From Actinacidiphila yanglinensis (GTDB taxonomy: Bacteria > Actinomycetota > Actinomycetes > Streptomycetales > Streptomycetaceae), in assembly GCF_900107965.1 (NCBI RefSeq), contig NZ_FNVU01000009.1, positions 1 through 64,000 on the forward strand: a stretch of DNA of 64,000 nucleotides, read 5' to 3'. The first letter of the stretch is position 1, and every line of letters starts with the position of its first letter. This document shows, piece by piece, positions 34,248 to 44,078 of this stretch. A program made the translations under genes and the position numbers. Below the pieces are notes generated by a model, which worked only from the letters and a program-made list of their open reading frames with translations, did not search any database and had not been told where the DNA came from.

Positions 34248-34268
34248 CGGTGGCGGAGAGCAGGAGCG

Positions 34269-36557
34269 TCAGCTGGTGGCGAAGCCGTCGAAGTCGACCT
34301 CGCTGGTGGCGCCCGACTGGTGCGCGGTGGCGAAGACCCCCACGTCCTGGGTGGCCGTGGCCGACGGGACGCTGACGGCGGCCACTTCGGTCCACGTGGC
34401 GTCGTCGGTGGAGTAGTAGCCGGTGTAGGTGGTGCCGGTGCGGACCAGTTTCAGCCAGCTGGGATAGGCGGCGGTGCCGATGCCGGTGTTGTTCGGGGCG
34501 CTGTTGGAGTCCAGCTGCCCGTCACCGTTGGCGTCCCACTGGATGACGTAGCCCTTGCCGGGGGCCTCGACCAGGATCAGGAATCCGGGCGAGGTGTTGG
34601 TTCCGGTGATGTCGTTGCGGACCATGATGCCCGCCTTGGCCCACGCGTTGGTGTTCGTCTGCGAGTCGATCTTCACGACGGTCGTCGAGCCGTCGTGCTC
34701 GGCGCCCGCCTGGTAGATGGCGCCGTACTGGTTGGTGCTGCCGTAGACGTCGGACCCCTGGGCCCTTACGCCCAGCCGGGTGCCCTCCTGGCTGAAGCTC
34801 GCGGTCGTCGAGGCGAACGTCTTGTCAGGCGCCGTGACCGGCTGGTTGACGGTGAGGACACCGCTGGCGGTGTCCTTCGCGGGGACGACCAGGAGCCAGT
34901 CGTACGCCGCGCTCGCGTCGACCGTCTCGGCCGCGAACAGTCCGGTGCTGGCCGGTGTGTTCACCGTGAACGTGGCCGACACGCCGGCGCCGGACCGCAC
35001 CGCGGCGAATCTGGTCTGCGAGGTCGCCTCGACGGTGACGCCCGCGGGCGCGGTGAGGGTCAGCCGAACATCGGTCGCCGCGAGCGCACCGTTGTTGGTG
35101 AACGTCTCGGTGACGGTGTTCTGCCCGCCGTCGGACGCCCCGGCAAGGCCGGCCAGGGTCACGGTGGTGCTGGGCGCGGTGAGCAGGGCCGCGGCGTGGT
35201 GCAGCGGCCTGATGCGCAGGAGCGCCACGCCGTGTGAAGGGACGGTGGCCGCGACCGTGCCGGTGGAGGTCTCGGTGGTGCGGTGGCTCCACAGGTCCTG
35301 GAGCGAGTAGTCCGCGGACGCGGGAAGGCCGAGGGCGGCCGCGGTGGAGGAGACCGTCTGCCCGTTCGCCGAGGTGTTGAACAGGCCGACGACCACGTCG
35401 CCGTTCTGCTCGGTCTTCGCAAAGACCTGGGTGTTCGCGTCGCTGCTGATCCGCTTCGCGTCGATGGCGTCCTGGTCGACCGCGAGGACGGAGCGGTTCT
35501 TGAGCAGCGCGAGGTCGGTCGGGTCGAGCCTGGTCAGGTCGGTGCCGAGGATGAGGGGCGAGGCGGCCAGCGACCACAGGCTCATCTGGGTCTTGCGCTC
35601 ATCGAGTGTCAGGCCGTCGTCCGACCCGTTGCCGACCTCCAGCGAGTCGTAGTCGTTGAACGCGCCGGGACTGCCGTAGGGCGCCCAGTTGGCGACCTGG
35701 TTGAAGCGCGAGGACACCGACGACCACGCCGTCAGCGGGAAGCTGCTGCCGTTGGACTCGCAGCTGTAGCACTCGATGTCGCCGCCCGTGCGCCATCCGT
35801 TGGACAACTTCGCCCAGGTCGAGGCGTTGTTGATGTCGAGGCTGTTGGACAACTCCAGGTGGACCGGGCGCCCGGTCTGCTTCAGGGCGTCCGACCAGGC
35901 CTGCACGTCGGGGACGTCCGGGGTGCCGACGCCGTCGATCTTGACGTAGTCCACCCCCCAGCCGGCGAACTGGTCGGCCCAGGAGTTCACGAAGTCCTGG
36001 GCGCCGGGCTTGGTGTAGTCGATTCCCACCATGCCCTTGCAGTTGTAGTTCTTCTCCGTCGCCGTGGTCGCGATGTCGGCCGCGTGGTATGGCGTTCCCT
36101 CGATGGCCGTGTTCTGCGCGACGGCCTGCTTGGAGATACCCGGGGTGACGTAGAGGCCGAACTTCAGACCGAGGGAGTGCACGTAGTCGGCGACGACCTG
36201 GATGCCGTTCTCGTCGCCCTTCGGCGGGAACTTGGTCTCGTCGGTGACCCAGCGGCCGTACTGGTCGACGTCCGGGCCCTGGCTGCCGGGGCAGTGGTAC
36301 CAGAAGTCGTCGATGTTGACGTAGAGGTAGCCGGCCTTTGCCAGGCCGCTGTCCTTCATGGCCTTCGCGGTGGCCTCGATGTTCTCGGCCGTCGGGTTGT
36401 GCCGGACGGCGCTCCAACTGCTCCAGCCCAGCGCAGGGGTGGCCCCGACGCCGTTGCCCTCGGCGACGGCCGCCGGAGCGTTGGTCGCCGCGATGCCCGT
36501 GGTGAGCAGCACGGCTCCGACGAGCGCGGCCAGCAGGCCGCGCACGGGTCTCTTCAT
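34269..36557 (-). CDS. secreted GH27-family alpha-galactosidase-like enzyme
   Basis: 762 residues from ATG 36555-36557 (AAGGAG upstream). Signal peptide with basic MKRPVRG and a hydrophobic core, then the GH27 barrel: GWSSWSAVRHNPT, VNIDDFWYH, the nucleophile Asp in DYVKIDGVG, the acid/base region RTGGDIECY, and ILGTDLTRLD. Next comes a NEW3-like beta domain (about 480-560), then a C-terminal concanavalin-like module (about 590-760). Removes terminal alpha-galactosyl or related residues from extracellular glycans. It is near other glycan-active genes, with its own promoter and terminator. Confidence 0.88.
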   Translation of the reverse strand: MKRPVRGLLAALVGAVLLTTGIAATNAPAAVAEGNGVGATPALGWSSWSAVRHNPTAENIEATAKAMKDSGLAKAGYLYVNIDDFWYHCPGSQGPDVDQYGRWVTDETKFPPKGDENGIQVVADYVHSLGLKFGLYVTPGISKQAVAQNTAIEGTPYHAADIATTATEKNYNCKGMVGIDYTKPGAQDFVNSWADQFAGWGVDYVKIDGVGTPDVPDVQAWSDALKQTGRPVHLELSNSLDINNASTWAKLSNGWRTGGDIECYSCESNGSSFPLTAWSSVSSRFNQVANWAPYGSPGAFNDYDSLEVGNGSDDGLTLDERKTQMSLWSLAASPLILGTDLTRLDPTDLALLKNRSVLAVDQDAIDAKRISSDANTQVFAKTEQNGDVVVGLFNTSANGQTVSSTAAALGLPASADYSLQDLWSHRTTETSTGTVAATVPSHGVALLRIRPLHHAAALLTAPSTTVTLAGLAGASDGGQNTVTETFTNNGALAATDVRLTLTAPAGVTVEATSQTRFAAVRSGAGVSATFTVNTPASTGLFAAETVDASAAYDWLLVVPAKDTASGVLTVNQPVTAPDKTFASTTASFSQEGTRLGVRAQGSDVYGSTNQYGAIYQAGAEHDGSTTVVKIDSQTNTNAWAKAGIMVRNDITGTNTSPGFLILVEAPGKGYVIQWDANGDGQLDSNSAPNNTGIGTAAYPSWLKLVRTGTTYTGYYSTDDATWTEVAAVSVPSATATQDVGVFATAHQSGATSEVDFDGFATS

Positions 36558-36866
36558 GGGGTCTCCTTGATGACCGCACCCCGACAGCATGGCGGCCAGG
36601 GTGGGGTGGGTTTCCGTCCGGAGGGGCGTCTCGGCCCCGGCTCGCGCGGGTGGCGGCCAAGGGACGAACCACCGCTGAACCTTCGCGATTTCACACACGA
36701 TCCAACGTGAACGAGCAGATATCACCGTGCGATTCTCTGTATGTCAATAGTTCTCACCATCGAGACCGCGGTCATGCCACGAACTTGACCCGTATCCACC
36801 TCATATCGACGTAAAGGGCGTCAATCATCCTGCCGTCGATTCTTGGGGATCCGGGCATGTGCCATT
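36558..36866. other. intergenic region upstream of GH27 gene
   Basis: About 310 bp, AT-richer around 36690-36830. Should hold the GH27 promoter. No convincing gene or operator was found. Confidence 0.4.
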
Positions 36867-36893
36867 GCGCCCCGCCCACCGTGGGCGGGGCGC
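36867..36893 (-). terminator. hairpin terminator after beta-helix gene
   Basis: GCGCCCCGCCCA, loop CCG and TGGGCGGGGCGC form a perfect 12-bp stem 14 bp beyond the stop of the beta-helix gene. Confidence 0.75.
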
Positions 36894-36907
36894 GGTCGGG
36901 CAAGGGC

Positions 36908-39544
36908 TTACGCCGCCGGGGTCGTGCCGGTGACCGTGGCGGAGGGACCGGTGCCGGCCGGGGTGACGGTGGCGACGGTGACGGTGTACGTGGTTGCCGG
37001 AGTCAGACCGCCGAGCACGCGGAACATCGGGTGCGCGGAGGGCTGGGTGACCAGGACGTCGCGCCCGGAGACGTCGACCGTACGGCTGCCCGAGGTGTCG
37101 GTGACGACGATCCGGTAGCCGATGACCGGCGAGTCGCCGGTGGTGGTCGGCGGCGTCCAGTTGATCGTCGCCGCGGTGGGCTGGGCCTTCAGCTTCAGTC
37201 CGGTCGGCGCCGGCGGCAGCACGGTGGCGGCTTTCGGGGCGAGCGGCGCTGAGGGCAGGGAAGGCGCGCTGCTTCCATGGGAGTTGACCGCCGTCACGGT
37301 GACCTTGTAGGGGACGCCGTCGGTGAGGCCGGTGAGCCGCACCAGGGCCGCGGACGTGAAGTCGGCGGCGGAGACGAAGGTGGTCGCGGCGGTGCGGCCC
37401 GCGGGGTCGACGGCCGTCGCCCGGTAACCCAGCAGCGGTGAACCGCCGTCCACCCACGTCGGGTTGAAGGCGACCATCAGCGTGCCGTCCTCGCCGGCCG
37501 CGGTGGCGACCCGGCTGGGCGCCACCGGTACCGAGGCGGGGGTGAACCGCCGGCCGAGGATGCCGCGGTAGACCGGCTCCAGGCCCGCGGCCGCGACCAC
37601 GTCGGCGGGGGCGTCGGAGGGGGAGGCGATGATGTGGTTGTCCTGGGTCACCACGCCCTTGTTGCTGCCGTTGGCGTCGCCCTGCTCCCACCAGTTGCCG
37701 GAGATGAGCGTCGGGTCGTTGTTGTGGAGGGTGTCGCGGTAATCGACGTGGGTGCTGAAGACGTTGGCGTACGACGCCCCGTACAGCACGTTCCCCGAGA
37801 CCGTCTCGTAGGTGCAGCCGTTGTCGGTGTAGACGCTCTTGCCGAGGCCGAACTGGCCGTGGATGACGTTGCCGGTGACCTTCTCACCGGCGGCCATCGA
37901 CGTGCCGGTCAGGCCCTGGGTGTAGATGCCGCCGCCGTCGTCGAGGCCCTGCATGTAGTCGGTGATCAGGTTGTCGCTGACGGTGTTGTCGTGGCTGTCG
38001 TTGGGGGTGGCGGGCGAGCCGATCTTGTCCGGCCAGCCGCCCCAGCCCATGGAGATCGCCGAGTAGCCGACGTGGTCGATCTGGTTGTGGGAGATCAGGT
38101 CGTGCTGCGTGTAGCCGTTGACGATGGGGACGCCGCCGCTGAACTCCCTTGGCAGGTCGTAGAGGTGGTTGTCGGTGACCTGGACGTTGCGGGTGACGTC
38201 GGCGTCGTCGGTGGGCAGCGGCTTGTCGACGCCTCCGACCTCCACGCCGTTGCCCGAGATGTCGGTGAAGACACTGCCGCGCACGGTGGCGTTCTGTGCG
38301 CCGTCGCCCAACTCCAGTCCAGCGGCGCCGAGATGGACGAAGGCGTCGTCACTGAAGTCGAGATCGCGGCCGTGGTCGATCGCGACGTTGCCGGGCTCCT
38401 TGGTCCACGCACCGAAGGGGCAGTCACCGCCCGGACTGAAGCCGCACAGGCCCTCGGTGGCGTAACCGGTCGGCCCTGAGATGGTGTAGCCGGCCTGGAT
38501 CTCGGAGAAGCCCTCGTCGGAGGAGGGCGTCAGCCAGGTGGCATAGGAGAACTGAAGCCCTCGGAAGGCGATGTCGTGCAGGGGTGCGGCGGCCGTGCCC
38601 AGTCCGTCCACCAGTTTCTCGAGCGCGGGTGCCTCGACGTCGGCACGGCGCAGGTCCTCGCCCTTTCGGGGCATGTAGTAGACGGTGTGCGAGGCGCGGT
38701 CCAGATACCACTCGCCGGGGGTGTCCAGAAGTTCCCTGGCGTTCTCCATGTACGTCACGTGGGCGCCGTTGGTCAGCGCGCCGGGGCCGACCATGCTCAC
38801 GGTGCGGCCCGGGATGTCAGGGAACTCCACCCGCTTGGTGGAGTTGTCCCAGCAGGGCTGGACCATCGTGACGGACGTGCCGGAGGCGGAGGCGATGTCG
38901 CAGCGTGGCTGCGTCCACTGGCCGAGGCCGTCGCGTACGAAGTTCCACAGCGACTCACCGCTGGTGTAGACGAATTCGGCGCCGGCGATGTCGGGCCAAC
39001 CGGCGAGGGTGCCGTCGGCTGCGGTGTAACCGGTCGCGGTCTTGGTGAGGGTGACGGGCACCTCGCCCGCGGCACGGTCGGCGCGCACCCCGTCGACGTA
39101 CAACTGGCGTGTGTTGGACAGTCCTTGGGGCGCCGGGGCGGCCCACAGGCCGGAGTGGCCGGGGACCTGGTGCCAGCCGGTGACCTGCTTGCCGCCGCTG
39201 ATCACGGTGTCCCCGGTGCCCTGCCAGACCACTCGGTGGCCGTTCGAGCCCGAGTCCCGGGAGTCGAGGGTGAGCGGCTTCGACAACCGGTAGGTGCCGC
39301 TCGCAATACGGACGGTGAGGTCCGCGGTGAGGTTCCGGTCGCTGTCCCGGACGAGGTCCTGGGCGCGTTCCAGGGTGCGGACGGGGTGGCGGGCGTCGCC
39401 CTGCGCGTGGTCGTTGCCGTACGGCGAGACGTACACGTCGTGGGACGGCGGCGAGGCATTCGCCGTGGGTGCGACGGCCAGCCCGGTGAGCGCCAGGGCG
39501 AGAGCCGCCAAGGACGGCAGGAGCGGTTTTCCGGACACGATCAA
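36908..39544 (-). CDS. secreted right-handed beta-helix protein with two FN3 domains (GH141-like)
   Basis: 878 residues. Signal peptide (LLPSLAALALALTGLAVAPTANA), then VYVSPYGNDHAQGDARHPVRT, the opening typical of beta-helix glycan enzymes such as GH141 and pectate-lyase folds. Many short Asn/Gly/Asp repeats of helix coils fill about 330-660 (HNQIDHVGYSAISMG, DGGGIYTQG). Two fibronectin type III domains follow (about 690-780 and 785-878; PPAPTGLKLKAQPTAATINW). Probably a fucosidase or polysaccharide-cleaving enzyme; the family number is tentative. Partner of the neighbouring GH95-like pseudogene. Confidence 0.8.
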   Translation of the reverse strand: MIVSGKPLLPSLAALALALTGLAVAPTANASPPSHDVYVSPYGNDHAQGDARHPVRTLERAQDLVRDSDRNLTADLTVRIASGTYRLSKPLTLDSRDSGSNGHRVVWQGTGDTVISGGKQVTGWHQVPGHSGLWAAPAPQGLSNTRQLYVDGVRADRAAGEVPVTLTKTATGYTAADGTLAGWPDIAGAEFVYTSGESLWNFVRDGLGQWTQPRCDIASASGTSVTMVQPCWDNSTKRVEFPDIPGRTVSMVGPGALTNGAHVTYMENARELLDTPGEWYLDRASHTVYYMPRKGEDLRRADVEAPALEKLVDGLGTAAAPLHDIAFRGLQFSYATWLTPSSDEGFSEIQAGYTISGPTGYATEGLCGFSPGGDCPFGAWTKEPGNVAIDHGRDLDFSDDAFVHLGAAGLELGDGAQNATVRGSVFTDISGNGVEVGGVDKPLPTDDADVTRNVQVTDNHLYDLPREFSGGVPIVNGYTQHDLISHNQIDHVGYSAISMGWGGWPDKIGSPATPNDSHDNTVSDNLITDYMQGLDDGGGIYTQGLTGTSMAAGEKVTGNVIHGQFGLGKSVYTDNGCTYETVSGNVLYGASYANVFSTHVDYRDTLHNNDPTLISGNWWEQGDANGSNKGVVTQDNHIIASPSDAPADVVAAAGLEPVYRGILGRRFTPASVPVAPSRVATAAGEDGTLMVAFNPTWVDGGSPLLGYRATAVDPAGRTAATTFVSAADFTSAALVRLTGLTDGVPYKVTVTAVNSHGSSAPSLPSAPLAPKAATVLPPAPTGLKLKAQPTAATINWTPPTTTGDSPVIGYRIVVTDTSGSRTVDVSGRDVLVTQPSAHPMFRVLGGLTPATTYTVTVATVTPAGTGPSATVTGTTPAA

Positions 39545-40704
39545 CGTCCTCCCGGAGTCGGTATCGGTATCGGTGCGAGGGTTGCGGGGCGCCGGCGGGC
39601 GGGTCGGCCCGGCCAGGGACCGGGACGGAACTCGCGGTCAGGAGGTGGGCAGGCCCCAGCGTGGGCCGGCGCGTTGGCTGCCACGGGAGCCAACCCGGTG
39701 GAGGGACGGCTGCCCCGGGGGTAGAGCCACGCCTCCTGGCCGCGGTCCAGTTCGACACGCAAGGTGCCGCCCCCGAGGTCGGTGTAGGGCAGCGCGCGGC
39801 CCGCGCCGTCGCGTACCTCAAGGGGCCCGGCCAGGTCGGTGCGCACCACGCAGGGCGCCCCCGCCTCGCTGTACAACATGAACCCGTTGGTGTCGGTCGG
39901 TGGTGCCACCAGCCGCAGCAGCACGTCGCGCCAGCGCGGCGCCAGCGGGTCGTCGACGCCGAGGATCCGCGCGGACTCCAGCAGCGTGGTGCAGCCCCAA
40001 CGGATCAGCGCCAGGTCGTAGTTGGTGTCGGGGGTGTTGACGCCGTACTCGGGCGAGAAGGTCGTCGGCAGGTGCAGCCTGCCGTCGCTGCCGGGCTCGA
40101 GGAAGTGCAGGTAGTAGTTGATCGACTGGCGCAGCAGCGGGAAGACGACGTCCCGCAGGATCGACTCGTCCATGGTGTGGCGGTAGGAGAGCCATACGTT
40201 GTGCAGCGCCCAGGTGAGGTTGCCGACCTCGGGAGTGGGTGCGTCCTGGCCGGGGATGCCGCCGCCGGTGCCGTCGGGCCCGGCGTCCGCGCCGTGGCTG
40301 AGCGTGGTGTCGTTGGAGCGGGCGATGACCAGCGAGTCGGAGCGGTAGGCCGGCGCGGTCTGCGTTCTGACGTTCTCCCGGAACTCGCTCAACGACCGTG
40401 TCAGGCCGTCGAGTTCGAGGTGGTTGGAGCCGTGGATGAGCCAGTACTCGAGCTGGACGTTGAGGTTCCACCAGGAGGCGGGCCACGGGGTCGGCTCCAG
40501 CCAGGGACCGGTGGTGGCCATGACGGGGGCGTCCCTGCGGGCCGCCGAGGCGACCTTGTACCGCGCGGCCTCCGGCGTGGCCGGCGATCCCGACACGGGC
40601 GGCGCCGCTGCCGCCGCCGTGTCCGCCACGCCGGTGCCCACCGCCGCACCGGCCACAGGTCCGCCCAGCACCGTACGCCGGGACACACCGCTTCTGCTGC
40701 CCAT
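39541..40704 (-). pseudogene. GH95-like glycoside hydrolase, internally deleted and frameshifted
   Basis: 387 residues from ATG 40702-40704 (GGGAGG upstream) with Tat-type signal SRRTVLGG. The core resembles a GH95-type all-alpha barrel (WWNLNVQLEYWLIHGSNH, LPTTFSPEYGVNTPDTNYDL). After TDTNGFM the frame jumps directly to SEAGAPCVVRTDLAGPLEV, a C-terminal beta-domain segment, so the catalytic centre's second half (a few hundred residues) seems deleted. Near 39661 a one-base change moves the expected ending HAWGLPTS and its stop (39638) out of frame, so the tail is read into the next gene and creates an accidental 4-bp overlap. Likely inactive. Confidence 0.65.
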
Positions 40705-40960
40705 ACCGCCTCCCGAGCATCCGGCTTGCGTTCATCCGCCCGTGTTCACGCGCTGTGCTTGCCTGCAGGCGCTCACCGCATCCATCCGATCTATCGGCGG
40801 TCGGACGCTAGACCCGGCTCACAAGAGTCGTCAAGGAAGAGCGCAGAGTTTGATTGTGTTACCTATTGGTTCAACTTGAAGCGTTGATTCATCGGACCAT
40901 TTGGTTGACGTGTACGCGACCGGAGGTGTACCACGGTGCTTACGACCGGACCGTGCTTCA

Positions 40961-41323
40961 GTGACCGGAACGCCGAGGAGCAGCACGACGCGACCGGCCG
41001 GACGTCACCTGATTCCCGGCCTGGCGCTCGTGGCGGCCGGCGCGGGGACCCTGCTCGCCGCACCGACGGGAAACGCGGCGGACGGCGAAGAATGTGATGG
41101 CACCCTGACCGTGCCGGTCGCCGGGGCGTACAGGACCCGGGTGCGGCGGCGGCCTCTCATTTGGCCGTTGACGAGAATCACCCAGCGTCATAGAAGACCG
41201 GGGTGTCGGTGTCCTTCGACGTCCAGCGCGCAGCACCGCCCGTGGCCGGCGCCGCCGCACCGCTGCCCGGTGCTGACCCCCGCCCCTTCGCGGAGCCGCG
41301 CGACACCGGCCTGCTGTGCCTGA
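40961..41323 (+). pseudogene. remnant of a secreted protein gene
   Basis: From GTG 40961 the frame gives a plausible signal peptide (HLIPGLALVAAGAGTLLAAP) and then DGTLTVPVAGAYRTRVRR, like the start of a carbohydrate-binding beta domain. The remainder is Arg/Pro-rich and looks out of frame. It is divergent from the GH95-like pseudogene, consistent with a decayed glycan locus. The rest of 40705-41389 shows nothing else coding; AT-rich 40840-40900 may hold promoters. Confidence 0.3.
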
Positions 41324-41389
41324 TCTGCATATGGAAGTGCCTGCGCCCCCTGTGAACGGTGGCCGGAGCGGGCTGGTGAGACGTGTCGG

Positions 41390-42634
41390 TCAGTCGGCGA
41401 GCTGGTCGCGGCGGCGGGTGAGGTAGGCCCGTTCCGCGGGGTTGCCGGCGAGACCGATGGCCCGGTCGTACGCCGCCCGCGACTCGTCGCCGCGCCCGAG
41501 TCGACGCAACAGGTCGGCGCGCGCGGCGTGGAAGGCGTGGTAGCCGCCGAGGACATCGCCGAGCCGGTCGATCTCGGTGAGCCCGACCCCGCAGCCGTCG
41601 ACCTCGGCGACCGCGACCGCGCGGTTGAGCCACACGATCGGGGAGGGGTCGATCAGTGCCATGTGGTCGTAGAGGGCGACGATCGCGGACCAGTTGGTGT
41701 CGCGGGCGGACGGGGCCGCCGTGTGGACCGCGTTGATCGCGGCCTGCAGCTGGTAGCGCCCGGGTGGGCCACCGCCCGCCGCCACCGCCTCGATCCGCTC
41801 CCGGACGAGGGCGTTGCCCTCGGCGATGAGGGTGCGGTCCCATACGCCCCGGTCCTGCTCGCCGAGCGTCACCAGTTCCCCGGTGCGGGACACGCGTGCC
41901 GGTCGCCGGGCGTCGGTGAAGAGCATCAAGGCGAGCAGGCCGGCTACCTCACCGTCGTCCGGGAGGAGCGTCCGGAGCAGGCGGCCGAGGTGGATCGCCT
42001 CGTCGGTGAGGTCGACGCGCACCGGGTCGTCCCCCTCGCCGGCCAGATAGCCCTCGTTGAAGACGAGGTAGACGACCGCGAGCACACCGGCGAGCCGCTC
42101 GCGAAGGTCGTCGGCCGAGGGAACCCGGTAGGGAATGTGTGCCGCCTTGATCTTCGCCTTGGCACGGGTGATCCGTCGCGCCATCGTGGTCTCCTGCAGC
42201 AGAAAGGCGCGGGCGATCTCGGGGACGGAGAGGCCGCCGAGCAGGCGCAGGGTGAGCGCCACCCGGGCCTCCATCGCGAGCGCGGGGTGGCAGCAGGTGA
42301 AGACCAGCCTGAGTCGGTCGTCCTCGACCGGGCCGGTCGGCTCCGGAGGAGTGTCGTCATACACGATTCGAGCCGCCTGGTGCCTGGCGTCGCGCTGGGA
42401 CTCGCGACGGAGCCAATCGATCGCCTTGCGGGTCGCGGTGGTGGCGAGCCAACCGCCAGGATTGGGCGGTACGCCGTGGCGCGGCCACCGCTCCGCGGCC
42501 GCTGCGAACGCCTCGGCCGTCGCTTCCTCGGCGATGTCGAGATCGCCGAAACGGCGTGCGAGGAAGGCGACCACCCGCGCCCACTCCTTGTGGTGGGCAC
42601 GGGTGATCGCCTGCTCGACGGTGGGACCGATCAC
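41390..42634 (-). CDS. ECF sigma factor, ECF42-type with C-terminal extension
   Basis: 414 residues, GTG start at 42632-42634. Sigma region 2 (ARRFGDLDIAEEATAEAFAAA, GGWLATTATRKAIDWLR) and region 4 (LGGLSVPEIARAFLLQETTMARRITRAKAKI), followed by a long helical C-terminal extension with TPR-like repeats (DRLRLVFTCCHPAL is also typical). ECF42 members are genetically linked to DGPF/YCII proteins and lack an anti-sigma factor. Here two such genes precede it with 4-bp overlaps. A second example is at 52602. Confidence 0.9.
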   Translation of the reverse strand: MIGPTVEQAITRAHHKEWARVVAFLARRFGDLDIAEEATAEAFAAAAERWPRHGVPPNPGGWLATTATRKAIDWLRRESQRDARHQAARIVYDDTPPEPTGPVEDDRLRLVFTCCHPALAMEARVALTLRLLGGLSVPEIARAFLLQETTMARRITRAKAKIKAAHIPYRVPSADDLRERLAGVLAVVYLVFNEGYLAGEGDDPVRVDLTDEAIHLGRLLRTLLPDDGEVAGLLALMLFTDARRPARVSRTGELVTLGEQDRGVWDRTLIAEGNALVRERIEAVAAGGGPPGRYQLQAAINAVHTAAPSARDTNWSAIVALYDHMALIDPSPIVWLNRAVAVAEVDGCGVGLTEIDRLGDVLGGYHAFHAARADLLRRLGRGDESRAAYDRAIGLAGNPAERAYLTRRRDQLAD

Positions 42635-43026
42635 GGCTCCGGCAGCTCTCGTACCGGTACCTCGGTTCGGAAGGGGCGCGCCTCGACCGCGCAGCGGCAC
42701 GCTTTCGACCCCTCGGCGGCGAGCGCCAGTGCCACGTCGAGGTCGGCCGCCTCGACGACCCAGAAGCCGCCCAGGTACTCCTGCGTCTCCAGATAGGGCC
42801 CGTCGGTGAAGGCCGGCCTCTCACCCTGCCCGTCGACGGTGGTGGCGGTCGTCGCGGGCTCCAGGCCGCCGGCGAAGACGAAGTGACCGTCCCTTCGAAG
42901 CCTCCCGTTGAAGGCGCCGGTGTCGGCGAACACCCGCAGCATTGCCTCCTGAGAGGGGTGGGTGCCCGACTCGGTGCGCTCGGCCGGCCCGTGGACGGAC
43001 AGCAGGTACCTGGGCACCGGGCTCAC
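42631..43026 (-). CDS. DGPF/YCII-domain protein
   Basis: 131 residues, GTG start, overlapping both neighbours by 4 bp. Contains the signature FTDGPYLETQEYLGGFWVVEA. These proteins accompany ECF42 sigma factors and are thought to take part in signalling or metabolic sensing; no enzymatic role is proven. Middle gene of a three-gene operon. Confidence 0.87.
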   Translation of the reverse strand: MSPVPRYLLSVHGPAERTESGTHPSQEAMLRVFADTGAFNGRLRRDGHFVFAGGLEPATTATTVDGQGERPAFTDGPYLETQEYLGGFWVVEAADLDVALALAAEGSKACRCAVEARPFRTEVPVRELPEP

Positions 43027-43403
43027 GTCTGCCCGGAGCCGTCACGCCGGGCCGATCCGGAACCGCGGAACCGGTGTACCTCCTGCGGCCAGTCGAGGAC
43101 GGTCGCGAACCGGCCGGCCCAGTATCGCGCCGCATCGTCGTCGGGCACGTCCACGACGGCGAAGCCGCCGAGGTGCTCCTTGGTCTCGGCGTACGGCCCG
43201 TCGGTGAAGACGGGCTTGCCGCCGACCAGTTCGACACTGCACACCGCGGTGGACCGGTCGAGCCCGCCGTTGGTGAAGATCAGGACATCTGCAGCCAGCA
43301 TCTCCTCGCACACGGCCCGGACGGCCGTACCCTTCGCACGCAGTTCCTCCGCCGTATGGTCAGGCACCCATTCGTCGTTGAAGGTGATCAGATACTCCGG
43401 CAT
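43023..43403 (-). CDS. DGPF/YCII-domain protein
   Basis: 126 residues from ATG 43401-43403, with GGAGGAG upstream. MPEYLITFNDEW at the start and VFTDGPYAETKEHLGGFAVVDV in the core. First gene of the ECF42 operon; its stop overlaps the next start by 4 bp. Confidence 0.87.
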   Translation of the reverse strand: MPEYLITFNDEWVPDHTAEELRAKGTAVRAVCEEMLAADVLIFTNGGLDRSTAVCSVELVGGKPVFTDGPYAETKEHLGGFAVVDVPDDDAARYWAGRFATVLDWPQEVHRFRGSGSARRDGSGQT

Positions 43404-43816
43404 GCTCGTCTCCTCCTGGTCCTCGGGGGCGAGGGCCTGTTCCGGCTCCTCGTGTCCGGCCGCCCGACGGGCCGCCGCACACCAATTCCACGAACGGCTG
43501 CGCCCTGATACGACACCATCTCGGAAATTCCCCTTCACGGCAGCCCTGGCGTAGCGACCGAGGAGTGCGCACATCTGCCGCTGCCCGGCCAAGGGAACTC
43601 ACGGTTTCGGCGCCTCTGTCCTGATCGTCCTGTCCGCCGCGGTGGTTCAGGGTGTATGCCACTCCGCCAGCTCGGCCCCGGCCGTGATCCGTAGGTCCGG
43701 TCGCGCCCTGAGCGACTTTGAGGTTCGTGCTGAGGCCATGGTGGCTGAGCCCCCTCACCGGCCGGCGCAGGCACGTGACCACCGAAGGGGGCAGTGTCGC
43801 CCGCGGTGGGTGCGCC
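43404..43816. other. non-coding region upstream of DGPF operon
   Basis: About 410 bp with no supported gene; a long minus-strand frame spanning it reads as arginine/proline-rich shadow. It should contain the promoter of the DGPF-ECF42 operon, but no sharp hexamers were recognised. Confidence 0.35.
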
Positions 43817-43867
43817 AGGGACTTTTCAGGGACTTTCAGTTCTGTCGGAGGGACATCCGAGGGACTT
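43817..43867 (+). repeat. four phased direct repeats AGGGAC(T/A)T
   Basis: AGGGACTT at 43817 and 43828, AGGGACAT at 43849, AGGGACTT at 43860. The start-to-start spacing is 11, 21 and 11 bp, so all copies lie on the same DNA face. This resembles binding arrays of SARP or response regulators. Located between the hbd gene end and the DGPF-ECF42 operon; the regulated promoter is not clear. Confidence 0.5.
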
Positions 43868-44078
43868 CGCGCCGTGCAAGCAGGGAAGGCTCGGACGGCG
43901 CGGAAAGGCTCCGGGCGACGGCGCGCCAGCTGCGTGGCGAGCTGCTCGGCGGGGCGCTCAGGCGCCGTCACCGGGAGTGGACGACGCAGCACTGGACCGC
44001 CCGCACGTCGTCCGACCTCGGCGTATATGCGACGACGGGCCCGGCGGCAGCTGCCGCCGGGCCCGCCTCGGGTGCACC

